This document shows, one piece after another, positions 36,937-50,600 of a DNA stretch of 64,000 nucleotides. This stretch comes from Conus ventricosus (taxonomy: Eukaryota > Mollusca > Gastropoda > Neogastropoda > Conidae), in contig CM031595.1 of assembly GCA_018398815.1 (NCBI GenBank), positions 143,705,926-143,769,925 on the forward strand, in the 5' to 3' direction. The notes under the pieces are model-generated. The model was not told the DNA's origin and did not search any database. It saw only the letters and a program-made list of their open reading frames with translations. The position numbers and the translations under genes were made by a program. Position 1 is the first letter of the stretch, and each line of letters begins with the position of its first letter.

Positions 36937-37765
36937 TTAAGCCTTATGAAGTTCACTTTTGTTCCTCCTTGACCAGATCCAGCTTGAACACCTCTCTGCC
37001 GCGTCTGCCACTGCTTTCAGGGCTCTGTTTTTTTCCCTCCCTGCAACTGAGAGCTGCTTCATGAGGCTGTATGCAGACGTTCCTACGACCCCCCTATCTC
37101 CAATTTCTGCAGTGAGGACTTTGACCTGATAGCCTTCTCTCCTCAGGCTGTTTGCCAGATCAGCATACTTTTCAGTCTTGTAGATTTGAGCTGCCTCCAT
37201 TCTGTTCTCATATGGCACCGTGAACTCGATCATGATAGGCTGCTTGGTTGACTGAGGGTAGACTACTATGTCTGGTCTCATGCCACTCTTGCTGATGATC
37301 TCTGGGCGACCCTTCCATTCTGGGAAGTCTGCAGTGCACTCCCAGTCATCTGCCCCGTCCAGCAGACTCTGCCTGCATGTTCCGAGTGGTACTGTTGTTC
37401 TTGGCCATGATTTGCTACCTCCTGCCGTGAAGAATGTTGCGGGTGCTTTTGGAGTCCTGATTTCCCCTTTTGTGGTGTTGGTACTGGCCCAGACTGCTTG
37501 TACAATCTCTTTGAGCACTTGGTTGTGCCTCCATGTGTACCTTCCTTGGGCCAGGGCTACTTTACATGAGCTTAGGACATGCTCCACTGTTTGTTTTTCA
37601 TGTCATTCCAAGTGAGACTTCTTCATGTCATTCTAAGTGCGACTTCTTTGGAGTGCATTCTCCCACGTTGTCCATTGCCCTTGCTGGCTCTGCTGGACTG
37701 CTTTTTGGAGTCTTTTTTTGGTCTTCTTCTTTTCTCATCTCCTGAATCAAAAAATACTACGTCGT
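36937..37765 (-). mobile_element. LINE C-terminus with restriction-like endonuclease
   Basis: An open minus frame of 216 codons (37587-36937) begins EHVLSSCKVALAQGRYTW, continues RHNQVLKEIV, then carries RPDIVVYPQST and IMIEFTVPYE with downstream YKTEKYADLA. This is the PD-(D/E)XK endonuclease pattern of R2/NeSL-type elements. Upstream bases to about 37765 encode TLQKAVQQSQQGQWTTWENA-like sequence in shifted frames. The endonuclease part is surprisingly intact, but there is no RT domain. Confidence 0.82.
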
Positions 37766-38411
37766 GTGGCAACCGTCAACAGCCATAAAATTTCAATGAC
37801 TGAAAATGAGCTGCGAGACGCAACCAATTACCCTTGTGCACGTAATTGCCAGCATTCTACTCGGAACAGTCCAGCCAGACCTATCCAATAATATTATTGT
37901 CCTTGGCTTTTCTAAAGCTGCCAGCAAGGTTCTTTCCAACTGACATCTCAATGACCTTACCTGTTATGGGATTCAGAGGTCATTGTGTGAGTGGATTGAA
38001 GCCTCCCTTACTAATCACACCCTGTAAGCATTTACACGGATGTGCCAGGTCAGAGCGAGTCCAACAAGTCCCACAAGGGATGGCAAGTTCTTGGCTCCTC
38101 ACTGCTCTTAATCTTCATCAATGATCTACCAGACATGCCCCAGTCCACTACGAGGCTGTTTGCTGATTATTGCATCGATTGCATTGAACTTCAGTGACAA
38201 ATGGGTTACCAGCTCCTTCAGTAGACATATAATTTGAACTAAAAACTTCTGACTAAAGAACAAAAACGCACATATTAAATTTTACGTCATAACGAATGTA
38301 ACAACATATATCAAATTTTACATGTCATCCACCAAACATCTTGTACTATCATACGCTGAATATCGTGCAATTTCTTCGTAGAGAGGCCAAGAATTAACCA
38401 TTCACCCTTTG

Positions 38412-38815
38412 AAAGTTAAATATGAAATGAGGCATTGAACAGTAAACAGTAAATAACAAACAAGTAGGGTTGCTCCCATGATGAAATAAATACACGCCCG
38501 TAACTCCAAAGGAATGCTGCTTACGACACCGAATTGCCTAGCAGATATGACAGCACAGAGCACACAGGAAAAACAAGAAAACATCCTCGGTGTCGTAAGC
38601 AGCATTCCTTTGGAGTTATGGGCGTGTATTTATTTCATCATGGGAGCAAGAGTTACCCTACTTGTTCGTTATTTACTGTTTACTATTCCATGCCTCACTT
38701 CATATTCACTTTCATTTCAATTAAATCGGGGTTACCTGTATTTGTTTCTGTTCGTCCATGTACTTGTCTGACTATATTGAAGATAAAAAGGCTGTGCCAG
38801 TCTTGAATAAATGTT
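38412..38815 (-). mobile_element. Foldback element related to the 722-bp tandem unit
   Basis: Arms 38412-38532 and 38587-38713 are inverted copies, more than 90% alike, around a 54-base spacer. They share AACAGTAAACAGTAAATAAC and ACAAGTAGGGT. From 38714 to 38815, minus strand, it matches parts of the 53.8-56.1 kb unit: TTTATTCAAGACTGGCACAG, AGTCAGACAAGTACATGGAC and CGATTTAATTGAAATGAA. The middle 400 bases of that unit, including the hammerhead-like core, are missing here. Confidence 0.8.
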
Positions 38816-38879
38816 AATTGTGTATTTGTTGTTGTTGCTGTGCAGATGTGTCGGTATGGAGTTTGTTTTCTCCCGTCAT

Positions 38880-39620
38880 CGTGTGTCTAAAACAGTACAC
38901 CCAAAAGCCATTGTGGTCTTTCAGGCAGTAATGGGCAAGGGCTGGCGGGCGGGGAGATCCGCAGATGCTTCATGTGTTGAAATAATGACTTCTGTTGGTT
39001 ACTCCACGCTGCAGCCTTGCGGAAAAGGCTGCGTGCTGACACTGTTATGATTGCAAGAATGGACGTGAATTTTGCTAACTGATTCACCATACCCAGGATG
39101 CACTGAAGCTCAGTAATCTGAGTGGATGCTGGAAAGTCGGTGGTGGCTTCCATGTTGGTTAGATCCAGATAAATGCCAGTTACGTTGATGATATGCCCCA
39201 GGAATCAGAGTGACGGCCTGAAATTCACGAGCGCACTTCCATGCTGCAACACTGCTCTCAGGCGTTGGTCAAGTGTTTACTGGTCCTCAGCATGGACAAA
39301 GATATCATCCATACAGTAGATAATGCCCTCAAGATATTCCAAGATTTGTGACAAGAGGCACTGGACCACCTCGCTTGCTGAATGATGCTAAATGGGAGGC
39401 GACAAAAGCAAAATCGGCCGAAGGGTATGAAGAAAGTGGTGTAGAGCCTCGAATCTGGGTGTAGAAGTGGACCTGGACAGCTTGACCAGGCTCTCGTCTG
39501 TTGATACCTTGGGGGTGGACTTCCTTATGTAAAGCCCCATTCAGCTGTTTTAAGACTGTTAAGTCCACACGATGTATTCAGCTCCCAACTGGCTTGTAGA
39601 CAATGACAATACCTGAACAC
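38880..39620 (-). mobile_element. Ty3/gypsy retrotransposon RT relic
   Basis: Minus-strand fragments in order are VDLTVLKQLNGALHKEVHP, then LYTTFF and PFGRFCF, then an active-site-like YCMDDIFVHAEDQ. They end with DFPASTQITELQCILGMVNQ, LAKFTS and SLFQHMKHLRISPPA. This is the classical order of a Ty3/gypsy reverse transcriptase. Frames are broken throughout and no LTRs were seen. Confidence 0.78.
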
Positions 39621-39639
39621 TAGTGAGTTGTTTGGTAAT

Positions 39640-40400
39640 AGGTGCAGTCATTCTTTAGATCGCTGCTTGACCTTTGAAACTAGTGGATGAAGAATGAAGG
39701 GAGGAGGGCAAAATGAAGATGAACAGCAGTTGAAAGTGACAAAACTGCAGTTTACTGTAGTAAGCCACCATTTTGTTGCAGTACTATCATTCAAGTGAGT
39801 TTGTATGTATATAACCAGACCACTGGGTTTATGCATGGAATAAGTTCCAAATTATTCAAATGCACCCCAAAAGCTTAATGAATGTGGAGAGTATATATGT
39901 AGTTACCAGCATGCAAAGACATCCTTGAGGAGGAACAACTGTGTGTATGTGTGTGCGAGTTGTGCATGTATGCGTGTGTGCATGCCTGTGTATGTGCATG
40001 TGTTTAAAAGTTGTTGTTGAATATACTTGCATTAGCGTGCATTAGGCCTGTTATGTGTATATGTATGCTCATCAAAACTTTGGTTGCAAACGATGTTAAC
40101 TTGATTGTATTCTTGATTTCTTGTGTGAAAACGCCGGCTAATATTCTGCAGTGTTGAAAGATTGAATGTATGTACTACATAAACCAATCATCATCATGTG
40201 AATCGTTCACTTAATTGATGCATTGCTGATCCAAGTGTGCATGGCATTTGGTTTTCTGGAGTTCTGCACACACACTCCACTTCCAACAGATACATATACA
40301 AAACCACTGTATCAGATTTAAGGAACATTTCTGCTTGACACAGAGGTTCATCCCCATCATTACAGACAGACTTAAACCTGTCTCAACATCAATAAATGGA
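39640..40400. other. No gene recognised
   Basis: TG-rich unique sequence with nothing identifiable. Confidence 0.4.
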
Positions 40401-40409
40401 GAGTGCAAA

Positions 40410-40745
40410 CCCCTGCCATGGTGAAACGGATCCTGGATCTCTTCTTTGATCTGGGTCCACAGCAAGATTTAATGGATTTGTCCTTGGGGCATGTTCCAAC
40501 TTTCCACCAAGTTTCATTAAAACTGGTCATGTAGGCCTGGCCTAATGTAGCTGAATGAATCCTGGAATTGCTGTTTGATCCAGATCAGCACAGAAAATTG
40601 ATGGACTGGTCCTTAAACATTTTTTTCTTTCTGCCTAGTTCCAAATCGGTTTGGTAGTTTCTGTGAAAGCTTGCCAAATCAAATTATATTGCTTATAGCC
40701 CGACTGATAGCAAGGGGCTATCAGGGCCATCTTCTCGACAATCAA
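40410..40745. mobile_element. LINE 3' UTR debris
   Basis: Two tandem diverged copies (about 40425-40530 and 40557-40670) of a unit with GATCCTGGATC, TTTAATGGATTTGTCC and AAGTTTCATTAAAACTGG. This sequence type is usual in RTE-like 3' ends. It is followed at 40685-40745 by a minus-strand TTGCTTATAGCCCGACTGAT tail of the LINE family seen at 15.2 and 16.3 kb. Confidence 0.5.
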
Positions 40746-41328
40746 TTCTCTTGAAGAAATCTTTCTGACAGACAGACAAACAAACTTATAGATGCAGGTA
40801 AAAAACAAAAACAAAACAGTCTCCTTGGCTGAGGTAAGAAACATTAAAACTAAGCAGGCGAACCGTCACAAATTTCAACAATGACAAAACAAGAGAGAGC
40901 CAAGGCAGAGAGAAAGGCCTAAGGTGAAAGAGAGAAAGAGAGAGACAAGGAGACAGCTGGATCAGGCATAAAACAACCAGCCAGTATAACAATCATCCAT
41001 TTATTTTTTCACTGAACATGGCAGATCATTTTGCAAGATAATGCAAGTTTCGAGTTTCAATCATTATAACCCATCGCACCAGACAGAGTCTTTTCAGGAA
41101 ACGTCAAACTCACAGAAGAAAAACATGTCACATTGCAAAACAAGCAGGACAATTTTTTAAAAAAAGAAAAGAAGAAGACTAGAAAAAGACACAACAACGT
41201 AGTTATGACACAGTAGCTAAACTGCTGACATCTTAAGGCATATAAAACTAGATTTGTATCAGTTGCTAAGTGAGGCAGCTGCAGGCGGAAATCTAAGCAC
41301 ATTTTTTAAAAGTATTTATACTGACTCC

Positions 41329-41402
41329 GCCAAACAACATGGACAAACAAACTGAAAGAAAAAAACGTGGACAAGTGATTTGTTTGTCCATGTTGTTCAG
41401 GG
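41329..41402. repeat. Short inverted repeat
   Basis: AACAACATGGACAAACAAA is repeated as TTTGTTTGTCCATGTTGTT with about 30 bases between, giving a 19-bp perfect hairpin. Confidence 0.85.
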
Positions 41403-42127
41403 GTGTCAGAATAATCATTTTTAAAATTTGTTCAGATTTGTTCTGAAAGGGCCAGGCATTCCCTCGATTTCTTGATCTCACATTAAAGAAGGGGGGAAAA
41501 AAAGAGGAATAAATGAAAAACATTTCAATGCCACTAAAAAATACATGAAAAATCCATATGGGCAAAAAGACAACGCCGAAGGGACAGCTCATGTCCTCTC
41601 TGAACAGTGTGTACAATTTTTACAAACTGACTGCTACATAACAACATCAAAATCACTGACATGTCATGAAGAGCTAGCTGATGAGAAGAGTTACGAAAAA
41701 TTTCAGGAAAAAGACAGGAGAATGGTCTATAAAGGCAGAAAACAGTAGACGACTTGAAACCTGACACCAAAGGCTACCATGAATGAAAGACATGTCCCTA
41801 AAAGCTTTGCTATGAGGACGTAAAACTCAACTATTTTCGACGACTTGAATCTTCATCACTGAATGCTTTGCCCCTAAAAGTTGGAATAAACTGTCCCACA
41901 CAATGGTTGAACAGGTAAACAAAATGACAACAGTTTCAGTTTCATAATAGCCCAGTTACAACACAGGCGTCCCCTCAGGGTCGTCGTGTTGAAAAGGAAA
42001 AAAAAAATCACTGCTGTCATAGAAAGCAAAAAGACTTAACAAAAACAGTCATAATGCTTTAAACATTACTATCTTAGGACAGAAAACATTTAGAATGTGC
42101 CAAGTGTGCCAGCCATTCCTTTATCAG

Positions 42128-42133
42128 TTTATT
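42128..42133 (-). terminator. ASPSCR1: Candidate ASPSCR1 polyadenylation signal
   Basis: TTTATT on the plus strand (AATAAA on the minus) about 1 kb after the stop. It is one of several possible signals. Confidence 0.25.
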
Positions 42134-42320
42134 GCTATCAGATTGGGAAAAAAGAGAAAAAAATCAGTTTAGAAAAAAAAAGACGCAAAATAACACACAC
42201 ATAAATGTATTGGCATATAGTACTGCGAAATGGTTAAGAAGTGTCAATTCTAGTTGAAATAAACAATACACAAACCACTTGGACATATAACAAAGCTGTG
42301 TGCATAGATTACAAATACAG

Positions 42321-42325
42321 GTGTG

Positions 42326-42384
<59 letters not shown>
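42321..42384. repeat. (TG)n microsatellite
   Basis: About 31 TG units in the region 3' of the ASPSCR1 stop. Confidence 0.96.
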
Positions 42385-42385
<1 letters not shown>

Positions 42386-43173
42386 CTCATCTTCCAATGT
42401 TTATAAAAGCATGTGGGAGAGCAATTGGGGAGAACAAAGTTCTTGTAAAACCAGGGTGGGACATAAGCAGAAGGTAGTCTGCCCCAGCACTATCCCCTCC
42501 CCATTTTTTATGCTTCCTGTTATACTGAAAGACTTCCAAGGTGAGGAAGAAAAAGCTTAAGTTCTTATGGAAATAAAGACAATTACGCTTTGAATGAGAA
42601 TAACAGTGGATGATAGTAAAGAAAGAAAAAGAACAAGAGGGCAAAAAGAGCATGACAGAAAAGACAAAATCACATACATATGACCATTAGACAGGGATAT
42701 AGTCTGTTTTAAGAAATCCCCAACATCACTAAAACAGAAAAAAATGACAGCATTTTTTTGTCATAAGAGAAACACAGCAGTAATTCAGATGCCAAGAAAT
42801 GAACACCTATCCTTAAATTCCACACATATTCATGAAAATGTCAGGCACACATAAATGCAGCAAAAGTCACATGCACATTTCCATAACACTAACACACATG
42901 TGCTCACATGCAAAAGAGACATGCACCTACAAACATGGCCTGGATCTTAAAACGATACCTTAATCAAATGAATGAACAATCATTAGATAGGATCCTTTCT
43001 GACACATGTTACACAGTTCATCTCTATTTTTCAATCGTTCACATCGTTCATATGAAGATAAGCACGCAACAAATGATACACCATCACAAGTTCACTGAAA
43101 TTCTGTGGTATTTCTGGAGGAGGCGTCACTGACATGTTGCACTGTACCTAATGATCAGTCGCACAGGTTTCTT

Positions 43174-43184
43174 TTACTTTTTTC
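43174..43184 (-). CDS. ASPSCR1: ASPSCR1 last coding exon
   Basis: Acceptor TTCTTGTGTTTCAG. The two bases GA complete a Gly codon, then Lys-Lys-TAA, giving the C-terminus KWLKIGKK. It is very short but phase-consistent with the exon at 45671. Confidence 0.75.
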
Positions 43185-46100
43185 CTGAAACACAAGAACA
43201 CATTAAAAACAAACTGTTAACAGCAAGAACAACAATAAAAAAAAAATCCCTTCCATGTGTAGTTCACTGCAAGAACATGCTATAAATCATCCATTTTCAT
43301 TTTTTCGTTCCTTTCATTCAAACCATCAACCGTTTAAATTAACCACTCTATACTTTAATCTGTATATCATAATGAGATGCACACAACACCTCATACTGGT
43401 AACTGCCTATATGGATCAGGTTTCACTAAATTTCCTGCAGACAGCATGAAAGCTTTGTACAAAACTGACAGTTGAAGTAGCTTCCTGTTGCTTTCTATGG
43501 GGACTATGATACTATCAGGTATGGTGAAGTTGACTGTTTGACCATGAGATGCTATGTTCTGAGCGCAAATGACTTGGTAATTCGCTGCTCATGTTTTGAA
43601 ATCTGTCATTAATACTTTCCAGACGGGCGCGGCAGAGCAACATCGCTTCCCTGCAGACGCGTGCACCACACGTGCATACAACCATTGCCGACACGCGATT
43701 TTCGCACTTTTAAAATTTTATTTTATGTCTCCTAACATAAACCTAACAAGCAACTGTTATATATCAATGGAAAGGGTAAAGTGCGAACTTTTTAATGAGC
43801 ACAGAATTAAATACATTTTGGGTAAAATAGCAATGCTACTGTTACGGAAACAACATAAGTAAAACGTAGGAGAACACAATCTGTTTAGGTTTGTTTGGTT
43901 AGTATGACAACAGCAAATGAGGAAGAAAAGGGGCATAAAACTTCGCTCTTACTTTGAACAGATGCAGAGAAAGCCTGAGGTATTCAATATGTGTAATCCA
44001 AGTGAATTTTTTTTTTTTTTTTAAGGAAATTAAATCATTGCACACAGTACACACTTTTCACTGTTTTGGCTTCAGATGATAAGACGTATAAAACTATTAA
44101 ATACACAGAGCAAATAAATCAAGCTCAGATTCTTTTCGATAAACTTGTGCACCTTTACCCCCCTCATTCTTGAACTACTTTGCTGAACCAGTTCTAACAC
44201 CACATGTCATTCTCCTTCTGCCCCATATGTTGGTGAAGCAGGAAATTCCACAACGTGCCTTCCCAGTGCCAGAGGGTCTCTTTGTTCGGACTACTCTGGG
44301 GTCACAAAGATCATCGCTGGTGCATGTGAACTTACCCTTCCAGTGGCTAGGACCCTGTTCTAAATATTTATGGCAGCTGCATCCCCTAGACTGCAGACGA
44401 GAGAACATTGGCATTTTTTTTATAGTTGTGCCGTCACGGAGGCACGGCACATCCTGGCAGTACAGCAGCGCTGCTGTCACCATGGTACGGCTCGTCACTG
44501 AGTTGCTGTCACCACGGTACGGCTCGTCACTGAGTTGCTGTCACCACGGTATGGCTCGTCACTGAGTTGCTGTCACCACGGTACGGCTCGTCACTGAGTT
44601 GCTGTCACTATCGCATGGTGCGTCGCGAAAAGGTCAAAGGATATATTACAACAATAAAACGAAAGCAATATTTCACTCTTTGGAATGGTTCTGGTAATGA
44701 CAAGTCTGTAAACAATAAGTTTGCTAGCAACGATGAGCCTCCAAGTATAACTGCAGTCAACCACTTTGGTCCATCTAGTAAACAGTATCAGTGGGATAAA
44801 TACAAATTACTCCTTTTCTTTCAGTGTTCAAATAAACTGCCTCAGTATGCGCTGAGTGGCATTAAGAAAGCAATGTTGATTTAACTCTTCCTTAAAACTG
44901 AATGTTTACATCTGATGTGCCACTTCCAGTATTTTTCCATCCTAACGATCTCAGCAATCACAAATGTTCTACAGTCAGCTTTCACAGATTTCTCTATGCA
45001 TTCAATTTCAAAGATATATACTTTCATTCTAATATGACATATTTTTTGTACAATCTTTATGTTATAATCAGTAAATCATCATAACCCAACTTTGTACATG
45101 AAGTAGCACCAAAATGTGGAAAAATGGTGATTCTAATCTGTCGATCAAAATACAAACTGAAAGTTTCATAAAGGATCAATACTTTTTTTAATTCCTTTTC
45201 TTTTTAACCCGTGCAAATGGCAAGCACAAAGATAGCGTCAAAGCAGATAGCAGCCTTTACAGAGTCAGATGAGGCTTTTGCTAAAAATAAACACTACTAT
45301 GTATCAGAATTTTATGACTTGTATACTTACGCCTATATGTATGAACCTAATTGCATTTATATCAATCTTTTAGCCTTGTCAACTAAAACGGTGATAATCA
45401 TGACTGAAAATATGTCAAAACCATATTTATATACAAACTGAACTTCACAGCTAAAATTCCAAACAATCCATCAAACTATGAAGCCTGATCTAAATATCTT
45501 CATGATTCATATGTAAATCTGATAAAATGAAAACTGTTTCCATGAAAAAGTAAGCATCTGCAAAATCAAACAAAAACAAAACGAAAAATAAAGGGGAAAA
45601 AAAACTTCAGTCATCACACAAATAAAACATATTCTCTAAGTCAAAAGTCTGCGATGGTCAAGAGACTTACCAATTTTCAGCCACTTGGGCACCTTGGCCT
45701 CACTGCTGGCAGCACCTGGCGTTTTCTGTGCTGGTCTGCTGGTAGTGGGCATGTCCCTTGCTGAGTTCCCTCCTGCGTAACTGCTGGAAGGGTGAGGATG
45801 GGGATAATCTGTGGAACTCCCTATTGTGGACAAAGTCTCCATCTGCTTCTTTGCTAATCTGTGTGACAGCAAGCAACACAAACACTGAAAAACTTTGATA
45901 ATGTGCACATCACGTATGCACACACACACACACACACACTGTGAGTCATAATGAAACTTATGTTAAAACAGCAACAATTCTTGCCACATGTATACGGACT
46001 GATGCCACATTTGATACTTGCTTTTATTACACGGCAGCGCACTAAAAACATTGTGATACATTCCAAGCGTACGTGTGTTTATTCATATATACATATCACT

Positions 46101-47579
46101 TACCATGATGTGTCTGTGTGTAGAGGAGATGGATATGAGTGGCAATGGAGGAACGCCACTAAGAGAACATGGAAGATGAGACCGTGAATAGAAAAAGGAA
46201 AGACAAGGACCTCTTAGCTGGTGAACTGAGCATACTCACTTTTTCACTGACAGTTCATCAGCTCTTCTCTTGGAGGACATCTCCTGCCTGGCAGAGCCTG
46301 ACAGACTATGCCCTGCACACAAAGCTACAAATAGAAGTGATCCCACAATAGACAAGAAATCCCAAGCACAGAAACACACACACACCACACACACACACAC
46401 AGCGCGTGAAAAGAAAAAAAATTAAATCACCCATCAAGTAAGCACATACACACAGTTTGTTACAATGTTTACATGCGACATGTTTAGGTCGTTCTGTTAT
46501 ACATGTTTGTTTGTTTGCTTTTGTTCATGCTCTTCCATCCAACATCACTTCCCGATGTGCATGCCACGCCCCATCACATATTTATCTGATTTCCATGAAT
46601 ATCAACATCATTGTGATCTTCCTTGTCAGTTTCAACTCAGTTCCAGTTATACTTTATCATCAAATTTATCATCATAGTCTTGTAATTCTTGCAACAAGCA
46701 AATGACCAGTTCAAAACATGCCACCACTATGTTGTCAGTCTTGCAAGTTCATTTCAAGTGAAATTTAAAAAAACATTGCAAGAAAATCGAGCAAGCAGCT
46801 AAGACACATGTTGCCATTTGTAGCAAAGCTTGAGAGGTCACATGATCACAAGCCTCATGTTCCATGAGCAACATTATGGTCGAAACAGGTAACACCATAA
46901 AGTGACCCCTGAATCGTACACAGATCCATGGCGAAGACCAAAAGCCTTGACTTAAGTCAACTTTGTGTGACACAGAGACAGAAGACACTGAGGAAAGGGG
47001 GAGGGGGTGTTACACTTTCAGGGGGAAAGGATTGGAAGATGGGAGGTGCAAGAGATGGAATGGTAGTTTTATTCAGGTAAAAAATCCCAGCAATACTAAC
47101 CACTATGGAACAGTGGTTACCATCAAGGGCTGCAGGCTAGGAAGACATGGGTTTGAATTCAACCCGAGAAATGTGTGCAATCAGTCTGCCCAGCTGCTCC
47201 TACCAACAGTAGTGTTCTATGGGTCAAAAATGGGAAGACTGGATCCATATGGTCCAGTTTCATCTCTTAATGGATGGATCTCCAAAGAATGTTGCTCAGT
47301 GATTGTAACACTAAAAGTGACAAGTGCAAGTAGGTCAGGTGGATGTAGAGATGTATCATGAAAAGGAAACAAAGTACAGCTCGTTCATGCTGGAATTCTA
47401 TGACACCAACATTACCAGAAACGCTTCTTTAAAAAACAAAAAAAGTAAAATTATGTATCCTTTACTCCTGCAGTGACCTCAGTTTCAATTCGCACTCCAC
47501 ATCCATACCTGTGGGCCATAAACTCAAGTCCAAATCTTCAGTGTTGGCTAGTTCATGGGTACTATCACAGGACGAATGT

Positions 47580-47666
<87 letters not shown>

Positions 47667-50600
47667 GAGGAAGGAACACTCACTCAAGCTGGTTATGCAA
47701 CTATGCCATTGTTATCAGCAGGGGATTTGGTAAATGGCATCCTATGAATGTTACATCAGAATGAGCATGACAGAACACAATAATAATAATAATGAGGACA
47801 ATTTCTATAGCGCCCATCCTAACAACGTAGGCTACAGGGCGCTTTACAAGTTTTAACAATTCAACATCTAAAAAATATAAGCAGGAACACACACACACAC
47901 ACAAACAAAATTCTGCGTTCACGAGTCATAAACATACACACACACGCATGCATGCACACACACCGCACACTTGCGCGCACACACACATGCACACACACAC
48001 GCACACACACACACTGGAACATAATGTTGCATACATAAACACACTATATGACATGATGACATGAGCAAAGTGTGCAAGTGACACGTAGTAATTCAGTCAT
48101 ATTTCAGGTGGTATCCTGCAACTGGCATTTGAACAGATACGTTTTAAGTGCAGACTTGGAAAGTCGGGAAGGAAGGGGCATGACGTAGATGGAAAGGTAG
48201 TGAATTCCAGAGTATTGCTGCAGAAAATGACAATCAAAGTGATTTGTTAGTGAAGGTACTTTTGATGTAGCAGTCCAGTGTCTCCTCTGGTGGGTTACCC
48301 CATGAGATCCCCTGATGGTAGCTTCCTGACCAAAACCAGCTGCAGCTGTGAATACAGAAGCTGGAGCAACCAATGCGGGAGTAGCACCACTGAGAGGACA
48401 ACCAATGGAGAAACAGAAACAAAACCAAAAAAAACTCTGAAACATCTTACCTTCTGTATTTTCAGAGCTGAAGTAAACCAGACTTGCTGGAGCAAGATCT
48501 GCCTGAGAAACAAAAATCACACATCAAAATATAAACTTGTTATGATACAACACGTATTATGTCAAATATTGCATTCAAACACTTAGAGAATACACTTATA
48601 AACTCAAAGGGAGAGGAATTCACAGAAATACAAATAAAACATGGACAAGTTTCCTCACCCTGGAGGAAGAGGGAACTGATTATATCTATGTTCTGAAACC
48701 TGTGTTGTCGCTGAAATACTGAGCTCAAGTGTATAATACTAAGTAATTCAAATAGGGAAGCAAACTTTCAACCCAAACGCACATAAGTATACACAGAATG
48801 CTTGTTTACAACTAACAAGAGTTAGAAGTAGTACACGATGGATGTTGGGGGAAGGAGGAAAGCAATATATCTATATAACGTTCAGAAAACTCTGTTGTCT
48901 CTGAAACACTGAGCTCAGGTGCATACTTCAAATAACAGAGTAAGCTTACAACTTATATGCATATGAGAAGATGTGAGATGATTGTACAATGCTGCACATT
49001 AATTTCACTGAAGGCAAGTTTTTGTTACAAATGAAGGCAAGTTACCTGCACCAATGTCTTTGCAGAATCTGTTAACACTTCTTTAGGCGGTGTTCTGTCT
49101 GAAATCAAAAGAAAACAAAATGTCTGTGTGCCATGGTTCTTCTTCAAATGAATCACACCGCCCCCCCTCCTCCCACCCTCCCACACACACAGACTCGTAT
49201 GTCTAGGTGTATGTAGATTCATACAGAGATTCCTTTTCATCTTTAAACAAATAAATCAAAGTTTAAAGACAGAAGGAAGCAATGGCAGTATGCATGATTC
49301 ATATTTAAAACAAAAACAAACAAACAAAAAAAAAGAACCACCACTACTCCTGCACAATATACATATATTTACTATGAGTAGTATTATACATTGGATGTTG
49401 GTTTACATGAACCATGATAAAAAGTAGTTATACACAGAGTGTCAGTAGCAGTTTACATTTATCATGTGTTTTATGCATCAAACGATGGTTTACATAAACT
49501 ATGTGCAGCAGTATTAAAATGAATTCTGGCTTGTATTTGCCATGTGCAGTTATATGCACAGAATGTTGGCTCACATTCAACATGTGTAATAGTACCACAC
49601 TTAATGTTGGTTTACATTTAGTGCGTGTCATAGTATATAATGATGGTTGGTTTACCATCACCATGTATAGCTTTAAATGTTGGTTTACATTTGCCAAGTG
49701 CAGTCTTATACACTGAGGGCTGGTTTACATTTAAGATATGGAATAATATGTACTGAAGACTGATTAACATTTATATATGCAGCCGGTAAGTTTACATTTA
49801 CCACATATGGTAGTATACCTTGATAGCTGGTTTAGACTTACCATATGGAGTGGTATGCACTAAAGGCTGGTTTACATTTACCATAAGCAGTAGTTTGCAC
49901 TGAAGATTAGTTATGCATTAAACGTTGGTTAACACTTGCCATGTAATATGTACTGAATGTTGATTTCAATATTCTATGTGTCATTTTTGGTTTGTAATGA
50001 CTAGAAAATCAGAAATGAACATACCTGTAGCTCTGAAATAATAACTTGTTATTCGAAGAAAGCAACAACACTGACAACAACATGCACACAAAGTAAAAAG
50101 GAGAGAAGAAGAAAAGAAATGAGACACTATATTGATGGGAGATGGGACGGGAGGAGGAAAGGCAGGAATGGTATGAAGAATGTAAGTGAAGAGAGTGAGA
50201 AAAAGAAAGTAGAGGAGAACATTTCTACAACAAAATGAAACTAAATCGGGCTACAACAACGCAAAATGGAAACACCAACACAAAGAAACACCAACACAAA
50301 GAAACACCAACACAAAGATTAAAACAAAATAATTAAGACTATATAATATATAGATGGAAAATACTCACAAAGATGAAATTCTTGTCCTTTGTCTTCTAAA
50401 TATTCTCTGACAAACTTGTGAAGAGTATAAACTGTAAACAGCACATAAAGCATGCGTCTGAGAAAGGATGTTGACCTTACAAAATCTGAAAATGCATACA
50501 CATGAAACTAAGGAAAAGAATGAATATGTCGACACTTTTGCTTCTGTATCTTGTCACATGAAACATAAGGAAAGAATAAATATGTTGATACTTCTGCATC

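Larger units (their letters stand above)
47465..48420 (+). mobile_element. Family B element interrupted by a (TG)n tract and by a LINE 3' end
   Basis: The left part (GACCTCAGTTTCAATTCGCA and, after the TG tract, GGAACACTCACTCAAGCTGG, GGGGATTTGGTAAATGG) and the right part (48275-48420, GTGTCTCCTCTGGTGGGTTA) are two halves of the element at 57735-58180. They are separated by 47778-48265. Confidence 0.7.

Noticed and set aside
44170..44565. 131-codon plus frame spanning the 32-bp repeats
   Set aside because: Opposite strand to ASPSCR1, no homology, ends in the minisatellite.
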